From contig JAVIAB010000101.1 of the NCBI GenBank assembly GCA_032433765.1, positions 66,878,640-66,942,639 on the forward strand: a DNA stretch of 64,000 bases, read 5' to 3'. The DNA comes from Megaustenia siamemsis. Its lineage: Eukaryota > Mollusca > Gastropoda > Stylommatophora > Ariophantidae. Positions 56,764 to 64,000 of this stretch are shown piece after piece. The notes under the pieces were generated by a model. It had not been told where the DNA came from. It made no database searches and saw only the letters and a list, made by a program, of their open reading frames with translations. Position 1 is the first letter of the stretch, and each line of letters begins with the position of its first letter. The position numbers were made by a program, and so were the translations under genes.

Positions 56764-58035
56764 ACTTTGCATGGAACACCCTTTCTGACAAGTAGCTGGC
56801 TTCAGATTTTCAACCAGAAGATTTCAGTAAGAGGTACTAGTCATAATGCTTCATCTGTGCATGTAGTGCTCCGAGATGGCCCGTATGGCATAAGAATAAA
56901 ATCAGCATCACCTTCCTGCAGATTGCTGCCCCAACAGCACATTTTGTTTTCGGTTTTGGTGCACGGTGTGGTGCCAAGCCATCTTTTCTTGCTTTCGTTC
57001 CAGCTTGTAGACGTGTACCCAGCTTTTAAGCAGTAACAATACACTGTGTCCACACAGCTGTGTCCTAACTTTATTCCTCCCTGCATTATCTTTATTATCT
57101 CTATTGCTAATCTTTCTCCGTACCATCCCAATCCTCTTTTTTTCTTTTACTCTTCTTGCCAATTTCTTTATCCCCTATGGGATACCTCCTTTCATTTTCC
57201 CCATTTTTCCAATAGATTTTTTATTGTTTGGTTCCTTTGGTCTAACTAAATCAAACATGCCCTATTGTCTTTTAACCTTCTAACACAAGACTCCACAAAA
57301 ATCCTGGCCAGTGTCTTTTCCACCATCTTTTACAGCTGTGTATTCTTACTCAGAATGTTGTGTTTAATGTGCGTAGTTTGTGTGTATTACCTGATGAAGG
57401 CTTTTACAGAAACTTTGGTAGCTTGTCTTGTCTTTCTTTTAGTTTAGTTGCTTAATACTATTTTATATTTATTTTCTTTCTTACTCTATCTCTAATTCAG
57501 CCTAGGACAATTTGTGCTGCTATGGTTGAGGTGAGTTATAACTTTTGTACTGTGTGTTTGACAGAGCAAGGTTTCTCAGCCAATAATTCATAAAATTCCT
57601 AATATATTGATAGTATTTTATAGCAAGCAATCACTGCTCAAGCTGTGTACATTCCATTGTCTTTATTGCTACCAAACCTCCTGTGTATATTAATATCACC
57701 TGCACAACATGGAATATTTAAGAAAATTTCCCATCAAAAGTTACTTCCAAGTATTTTAATCTGACACAGTGTTCAGAGTACTAATGCAAGTTTTGGATTG
57801 ACGTTGAGGAAGACTCATAACATCGCTGAGAAAAATATGGAAGGTTTCCTCAATGTCTTTGAACAATTCCATTCATGTCAAAGACAGTTCTGTAGGTGAG
57901 GATGTCATAATCAAAGGTTAATACGCTTTGGCACGCAGGTTTAATTTGTGCTATTTTAAATGTATACTTGTTGAATAATTAGGTAAATGTGGCAAATATT
58001 GTGACTTTCATATCCATTTCAAAATGATGTGACAA
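56666..58035. other. Unannotated; (TA)n at 56721-56763
   Basis: Apart from the TA tract there is a minus-strand frame (56841-57162) with several cysteines and no recognised domain. Confidence 0.4.
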
Positions 58036-58039
58036 CAAT

Positions 58040-59120
58040 GGACTGTAATAGTGACTATTCTTTCCATTAAGAAAGGAAGTTTACAAGAGTGCACAAATTA
58101 TAAGGGAATTATGAATATAATTAACTATTAGAGCCAGGAAAAATACTAAGCAGAATCATTCTGGGGAGACTAAAGGAAGCCATAGAGAAACATTTAAAAG
58201 ATGAACAAGCAGGTTTTAGGAAAACAGATCATATGTTGATCAAATAAATACCTTACGTATACTAGTTGAACACAGTTTAGAACTAAAATCTCCACTTTAT
58301 ATCGGATTCATAGATAATGAAAAGGCATTTGATAGATGTAGATATTACTGAGTCATTACGGAACCCCCATAAATTTTATTAACCTGATAGGAACAGTGCA
58401 TGAAGAAATGAAATGTAGTGTTGTGCATGGAAGGCAGCTTACAGAAGCATTTGAAGTAAGAACAGGATTAAGGCAAGGATGCCTTCTATCTCCATTTCTC
58501 TTTCTGCTGGCCTTAGATTGGATTATGAAATTAACTCAGAACAACAGAAATGGAATCCAGTGGGCACTGACCAAACAACTTGATGACTTAGACTTTGCTG
58601 ATGACAGCTCTCCTATCACATAATCATCAACATATGTAAGATATCATGAGCATACTTGATGAGAGATCACAACAGCTGGGATTGAAAATAAATAGAGATA
58701 AGATAAAATTTATGAGAATTAATACAGTTGGCAATAACCACATAAAAATAGGAGAAATACCTCTACTAGACGTACAATCTTACATATATCTGGGAAGTAA
58801 TATAGACAAAGAGGGAGGAACAGAGAATGATACCAAAGTAAAGATATCAAAAGCAAGATTAGCATTCATTGCACTGGGAAACATGGAAATCCAAAGAAAT
58901 TAGGTTAAATAAAAAATAAAAATGTTCAACTCCAATTTTAAGTCAGTCTTATTATTTGGCTGTGAAACATGGAGAACAACAAAACTGATAGTCATGAAGA
59001 TAGACACCTTCATTAATGGATGCTTGCACCGAATAAATGGATGGAAAAGGCAGTACAAAATCACTAACATAGAATTATGGAAAAGTACCAGTCAAATACC
59101 AAATACTTGCAGTGCCTACT
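58040..59120 (+). pseudogene. LINE-D reverse transcriptase with FADD box
   Basis: Plus strand. The 5' part (58130-58340, several frames) has ILSRIILGRLKEAIE, DEQAGFR and a FID.EKAFD motif A. 58396-58623 has RTGLRQGCLLSPFLFLLAL (motif B) and DDLDFADDSSPIT (motif C, FADD). 58646-58903 has INRDKIKFMRINT and VQSYIYLGSNIDKEGG. 58922-59122 has SVLLFGCETWRT and GCLHRINGWKRQ. The motif series is typical of an RTE-like non-LTR RT distinct from A, B and C. Stops separate the pieces. Confidence 0.83.
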
Positions 59121-59322
59121 AAAGCAAGCAAAAGACTCTCAAGTCAACTGATTTACATGCACGCTCTATGAGAATAGAACAGCTACTGTATTATGCTGAG
59201 ACTGAAATACATCAGAAACTTGTTCCAACACTGCTCTGTGTCATCATCATTAATCTGTAGCTGCCAGAAAAATGTCATGAATGTGAACACCGTTCAACTT
59301 TTCTGTGTACTTTATTTTCTTG

Positions 59323-59324
<2 letters not shown>

Positions 59325-59364
<40 letters not shown>
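59325..59364. repeat. (TA)n microsatellite
   Basis: About 20 perfect TA units. Confidence 0.95.
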
Positions 59365-59367
<3 letters not shown>

Positions 59368-59756
59368 GATCATGCAATTATTGTTAGCCTCATATAATAG
59401 TCAGGTTTGATAAGTGGTTGAAGTTAACAATGTTTCAGAGCACTTCGGTGTTACATTTACCAAATCTATATCATTGTATTACTTGATGTAGTGATAATGT
59501 AATCCATTTAGTCCTCATGCAACATTAAATTATTTTAAAATACATTTTTCCACTTCTTTTGGTTGTGAGCTTCAGAAACATAACTTAGCATGACAATTAT
59601 TGTTAAACTCCCATGTTATATTCCAAAGGTCTAGTGCATGCTATACAAGAGACCTGAAACTTACAAAGCAATTTTGTAGGAACCTTTTCTTACAGTTTTT
59701 AGGGCTGATAGAATAAACTCGATGGTGACTTTGGTGGCAGCATTGATCTTAAACTT

Positions 59757-60300
59757 GAACAGCTGGGGACTGGTTGGTCTCAAGACAAGACACCGGTCTC
59801 GAGGCAAGACACCGGTCTCGAGGCAAGACACCGGTCTCGAGACAAGACACCAGCCTCAAGGCAAGACACCGGTCTCAAGACAAGATACCGGTCTCGAGGC
59901 AAGACACCGGTCTCGAGACAAGACACCGGTCTCAAGGCAGGATACCGGTCTCAAGCAAGACACCGGTCTCGAGACAAGACACCGGTCTCAAGGCAAGACA
60001 CCGGTCTCGAGAAAGAGAGAGAGGTTGTGACTTCAAATCTCAGGTGCACCAGTTGGGATTTTTATTTGTGATTTCTCTCTGCAGTAACCTCCCCTGGTCT
60101 CAGCAGTGAGGCAAGGCTTGAAGCATCATTCTCACTGACGGAAAAAATGTGAGTACCTCGGAAGATGGAGTGATCTGTCTGTGTGGCAAGGGACATTTGT
60201 GCATACAGCTACCAGGAAAAAACAGGTTAACACACAAAGTTCGGTTCCTATGCTCTACAGACTTTGCCAAAGGTGAAATTAACTTGAACAGCTTCTTAAA
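59757..60300 (+). mobile_element. SINE S3, copy 2, with expanded head
   Basis: Starts CAGCTGGGGACTGGTTGGTC. The head is inflated by a 19-bp array (next entry). The normal S3 body resumes at about 60018 (GAGAGGTTGTGACTTCAAAT, box B-like, then TTTGTGATTTCTCTCTGCAG) and runs to the TTTGCCAAAGGTGAAATT end. Confidence 0.82.
59777..60012. repeat. 19-bp minisatellite within the SINE S3 head, about 12 copies
   Basis: Unit GGTCTCGAGGCAAGACACC with A/G variants (GGCAAG, GACAAG, CAAGGC). The normal S3 head already has one and a half units of this sequence (GGTCTCGAGGCAAGACGCC then GGTCTCGAGAC at 4376 on the minus strand), a natural seed for slippage. Confidence 0.92.
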
Positions 60301-60599
60301 TGAACTTCAATAAATGAGCAATTATGTATTTTGATGTTTAAAAATTGTCAATTACAATATTTGATAACAGAAGATTAATTGGACACATACATGTTTCTCT
60401 GAAGTGTTGCCACACTAAATGTAACAATAGGCAAGTAACAAATGTAAACATGAAAATAATTCATTCAGATTTTGTTTGCTACCAATTGTTATCATTAACA
60501 CTGAAATACATAGGTTTGGTGTTTGAAATTAATTAAAAAAGCAAGAATAAATTTAGATTTATTAAACTGAGAGTACAGTTTGTTGCTGTAATCTTGTGA

Positions 60600-60645
60600 T
60601 TACATGTAAAAATGTAGTGGTGTTCGTTTATTTCTGTCCTTAGCA
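60600..60645 (-). pseudogene. Ankyrin-repeat exon, 3' part beyond the hAT insertion
   Basis: On the minus strand this continues the reading frame of the ankyrin fragment at 61908-62340 across the 8-bp duplication: AKDRNKRTPLHFYM then a stop. RTPLH is the conserved start of an ankyrin helix pair. The stop soon after suggests a decayed gene or an exon end not recognised. Confidence 0.6.
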
Positions 60646-61907
60646 TAGGGTTGCCAGAACCTTCGAAGCAGAAAGCGGGACAAATTGAACTTTTTTAGAC
60701 GCGAAAGCGGGACACATCATGTAAAGCATAATAGCCATAGGAAAAGTCAGAGATAGCACACACATAGACTAATTATTATTACATTATAATTCTAATACAT
60801 GTACCAGTAATTTTTTTAATTAATAAAAAAAATGTTTACCTTGATTTCCAGCTTCTTAAGTCGGTGTCGGCTGCATCTCATATTTGTCTGACTTCAGACT
60901 CTGAGTGAGAAGATCTTGTCGCTGGATTACGTAGTCATAAAACTCGGTGCAGCTAAGTTTATAATTAAACACACATTTCATTATTGCTTCAACAGTTGCT
61001 ACGTGCAACCGATTTCGTTCATCTGTCCACTGCACATTCATTAAAGAAAATATTCTTTCCACATTAGCATTGTGTCCTGGAACGCTGAAGATGAATTCAC
61101 ATAAATGTAATAACTGGGAATACTGATCCGCACATTTACATTGTCTTAACCTTGTTTTATGAAAGACCATTCATCCCAATAGTTTTCTTGGAAAAAACAC
61201 TTTCTCTTCGGCATTTCCAAATAAAAATAAATCCAAAAAAAGAATTCACAAAATTAGAATGCTCAATTAAAAATGAACAAATTTAATATTTCACAACCAC
61301 CGGTAACAACAGACTGGATTCCTGGAAGCAACCTCCAGCCTCCAACACATAAAGAAAGAATGAAGCCAAAATTTCTTCTTGCTGCTGGTGAGGATGGCCC
61401 GATGTTGTTGAATGAATTATTAGCGCCTACAGAAATACGACAAGGACAAAAGCATGCAGATTGTCACGTAGGCACAGATCACGTGAGCGGTGAGCGGTGA
61501 GATGGGTAGAGTAAGGCTCGGCGCCTCGGCTAAGAGTCGCCTAAGAGTAAGACGAAGCCGAAGACGTCATGTTTTGTAAATTTTTAAATAATACCGCCTT
61601 CCGCACTAACAATTTTGTGCTGGATATTCTCAAATGAGTATTTATGAGTTGTATCTACAAACTTTATTATTAAACAGCGATAGCGCAGGACTCTACAAAT
61701 AGACGTTTCGGACTAAGAAGCTTCATTTTGTAACAAAACTCAAACCAATAATAAATAATTTAAGAAAATATTAAAATTTGTAGGTGAAAAATTTGGCTGG
61801 ATTAAAAAGCGGGACAAATTGCTGTCCCCCAGACCCTTAGGCGGGACAATTAATTTTTGATGAAAAAGTGGGACAATCCGGAAAAAGCGGGACGGATGGC
61901 AACCCTA
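60646..61907 (-). mobile_element. hAT-family DNA transposon, 1,262 bp, internally deleted
   Basis: Ends are TAGGGTTGCC and GGCAACCCTA, flanked by a perfect 8-bp duplication CCTTAGCA (60638-60645 and 61908-61915), the hallmark of hAT insertion. Both subterminal regions have several GCGGGAC motifs on inverted strands, likely transposase-binding sites. It retains only the C-terminal transposase domain, so it is non-autonomous. A 75-residue plus-strand frame at 61273-61500 inside it is unexplained. Confidence 0.92.
60856..61170 (-). pseudogene. hAT transposase C-terminal dimerisation domain
   Basis: A 104-residue frame with LCEFIFSVPGHNANVERIFS and LMNVQWTDERNRLHVATVEA, the hATC dimerisation region (normally S....ERxFS.....T..R..L). 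The zinc finger and most of the catalytic region are absent. Confidence 0.85.
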
Positions 61908-62340
61908 CCTTAGCATCAACATTTTCTCCAGCTTTTAGAAGAATTTCAACATTTCTTGTGCTACCACAGCTAGCACTGGAATGCAATTTCAACATTTCTT
62001 GTGCTACCACAGCTAGCACTGGCATGCAATTTCAACATTTCTTGTGCTACCACAGCTAGCACTGGCATGCAATTTCAACATTTCTTGTGCTACCACAGCT
62101 AGCACTGGCATGCAATTTCAACATTTCTTGTGCTACCACAGCTAGCACTGGAATGCAATTTCAACATTTCTTGTGCTACCACAGCTAGCACTGGCATGCA
62201 ATTTCAACATTTCTTGTGCTACCACAGCTAGCACTGGCATGCAATTTCAACATTTCTTGTGCTACCACAGCTAGCACTGGCATGCAATTTCAACATTTCT
62301 TGTGCTACCACAGCTAGCACTGGCATGCAATGACATATAC
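61908..62340 (-). pseudogene. Ankyrin-repeat exon fragment containing a 43-bp array
   Basis: On the minus strand, SASCGSTRNVEILLKAGENV then DAK (61908-61985) is a clear ankyrin repeat (.A..G....V..LL..GA.V.A.D). The upstream end (about 62300-62340) reads SLHASASCGSTRN after a possible splice acceptor, a T-run then ACAAAG, at 62341-62361. The centre of the exon has become a 43-bp tandem array whose period is not a multiple of three, so the frame is destroyed. It is probably a host ankyrin-repeat gene relic; the rest of the gene is not in view. Confidence 0.68.
61928..62335. repeat. 43-bp minisatellite from the ankyrin exon, about 9.5 copies
   Basis: ATGCAATTTC recurs every 43 bp from 61981. 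The unit is AATTTCAACATTTCTTGTGC, then TACCACAGCTAGCACTGGCA, then TGC. Very homogeneous (GGAATGC versus GGCATGC is the main variant), hence recent. Confidence 0.93.
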
Positions 62341-63080
62341 CTTTGTAAAAAAACAATAGTCTATGTCTTCAGTCAGGTGACAAAATAATACATCCATCTT
62401 GATTTGGTTTAGTTACAGTCTGGAAACAAGAAAAACAAATAAATCTGGTTGTGTTGTAAATTTATGTTTTATTCATGTATAGTCAAAAAACAGTAACTGA
62501 GCATTTTGATGAATACATTATCCAGTCACTTAAAAAAAGTACACACAAACAATAAATCAAACTAGTTGGGAAGATAAAGTAAAAAAAAAACAACAACAAA
62601 TAACAGATCGGTGAAAATGTGCAAAAGAAAATAATGATTATAAGAAAAAAAATTGTAATTATGGAAACAATATTACAAATGTAATGAAAATTATAATGAC
62701 TTGAGTACCAAGCCAGTGTGCAATGTTTAAGACGTAATGAGAAAATAAAAATGTTTAATGGAAGATTTGCTTCGTGGCACAATTACCGATTATAAGAATG
62801 TGTTCTTCTTTATCCAATGATATTCTTGGCTACTAAATTGAGGTCAATAAATTACTTAAAGTGTCTGATGCAATAATTACATGGATTTGTTGTATTTACT
62901 TGTCATGGAGCTTATTATTATACTGTAGTTTGACTTACAATTCTGAACGATGTCTCCACATATTTTGTAAACCTTTGTTCTTTCTCATAGATTGTTCACT
63001 TAAGCATCATAATTTAAATTAATGTCTTTTAGTGACAATTGTAGTATATCTTTCAATCTTACATTTTATTTACCACATAA
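62341..63080. other. Unannotated
   Basis: AT-rich, possible intron of the ankyrin gene on the minus strand. No further ankyrin repeat found. Confidence 0.4.
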
Positions 63081-63084
63081 TGAA

Positions 63085-63250
63085 CTTACATAAACGTAAA
63101 GTACGAGACTTGAACCAGCGTCGTAACGCACGACTTTACACCCATATGTGCTTGGCCGCCTATCTAGAAATGTTCGGAGATTTCTGTATAGTGTCGCCTC
63201 AAGCATCGAAACTCAGATGCGAAGCAACATCCCTCACCTTCCCAAGGTGA
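63085..63250 (-). mobile_element. SINE S2 tail fragment, copy 4
   Basis: Minus strand, collinear with 15570-15735 (CACCCATATGTGCT.GGCCG, AGATGCGAAGC.ACAT, CCTCACCTT). The head beyond 63250 is absent. Confidence 0.78.
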
Positions 63251-63499
63251 ACTTACATTTTGCATTGTAACATAGGCTGTTTTTTACATTACCATAAATA
63301 AACTTTAATCAGGCCTGTATTCACAATGTCCAACCCATTTCAATTGCTATTTGTATGTGTAAAATAGACATAAAATGGTATCAAGCAGCTGGACCTAAGA
63401 AGAGACAAGACAAACTACAATATTTTGGCAAAAGCCTTCATCGGGTACAATACAACAAATATAGATACAAAAACATGCACACAAGGCAAGTACTATCTA

Positions 63500-63832
63500 T
63501 TTGGGGGGACTGGTTGATCTCAAGGCAAGATGTTGAGAGACAGAGGATGTGGGTGCAAATCCCAGCAGCATCAGCTGGGATTTTTATTTATGATTTCTCT
63601 CTGCGGCAACGACCCCTGGTCTGAGCAGTGAGGCCCAGCTTGAAATGTCAATTACTCATAAACAGAAATAAAAAAAAACATAAGTACCTCTGAAGATGGA
63701 ATTATCTGCCTGTGTGGCGAGGGACCCCTGTGCACACGGCTGCCAGGGGAAAATGGATTAACATGCAAAATTGGGTTCCTAGTCTCTAGGGCCTTCGTCA
63801 GAGGTCAAAGTTGGCGAACAAAAAAAAAAACA
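63500..63832 (+). mobile_element. SINE S3, copy 3 (most complete)
   Basis: GGGGGGACTGGTTGATCTCA, box B-like GGGTGCAAATCCC, body with TATGATTTCTCTCTGCGGCA and CTGTGTGGCGAGGGACCCCT, and a 3' end CCTTCGTCAGAGGTCAAAGT followed by an A-run at 63819-63830. The head has no 19-bp expansion and serves as the reference for the family. Confidence 0.83.
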
Positions 63833-64000
63833 ATACTATCTATCTCAAACTATCAACTCCTGCAATTTGTATAAAAATGGAACACATTATTTTCCAGTTG
63901 GATTCAGCCAGCAAGTTTATTTCTGACATCATGTTCTGCTATCCGATCTTTATACATTCTGTGCAAACTGAAATGCCCTTGATGATTCTGATATGGTGAT

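Overview
This is a window of an animal (metazoan) nuclear genome, not a prokaryotic or organellar one. It is AT-rich. It contains no complete, convincing host gene. It is packed with decayed non-LTR retrotransposons, tRNA-derived SINEs, DNA transposons and about twenty tandem-repeat arrays. The mixture (several RTE/Jockey-like LINEs, an I/Jockey-type RNase H LINE, three tRNA-headed SINE families, an IS630/Tc1/mariner-superfamily element, a hAT and a Polinton-like DNA polymerase remnant) points to an invertebrate. A lophotrochozoan such as a mollusc is my best guess, but that is inference only.

Layout. 1-10.6 kb: LINE 3' fragments (called here families A, B and C), SINEs S1 and S3, an unclassified repeat 'R', and minisatellites of 36, 24, 12, 61, 45 and 30 bp. 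10.6-22 kb: a possible LTR, more LINE fragments, minisatellites of 68, 41, 31, 14 and 29 bp, SINE S2 and a 211-bp element with 36-bp inverted termini. 22.58-36.99 kb: the centrepiece, six copies of one 1.88-kb DDE transposon. Each copy has the same TA target duplication and sits at the same base of a 120-bp satellite, separated by 5, 5, 4, 3 and 3 satellite units. 37-46 kb: LINE-A and LINE-B remnants, a 1.4-kb 30-bp minisatellite, an inverted SINE pair around a (GT)n tract, a LINE-E RNase H copy and a long (TCTA)n tract. 46-51 kb: repeat R, a cysteine-rich open frame, and a broken protein-primed family B DNA polymerase of the Polinton/adintovirus-like type. 51-60.3 kb: SINE S2, a 2-kb RTE (LINE-C) body, LINE-D with a FADD box, and SINE S3. 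60.6-62.3 kb: an ankyrin-repeat exon fragment split by a 1,262-bp hAT with a perfect 8-bp target duplication. 62.3-64 kb: SINE fragments.

A recurring theme is tandem arrays that grew out of other functional sequence. A 31-bp array arose inside the tRNA-like head of SINE S2, a 19-bp array inside the head of SINE S3, a 29-bp array from the 3' terminus of LINE-C, and a 43-bp array from an ankyrin-repeat exon. The 2.2-2.5 kb macro-array arose by amplifying a transposon together with its satellite target. Long open frames inside the arrays mostly reflect periods divisible by three and are not called as genes.
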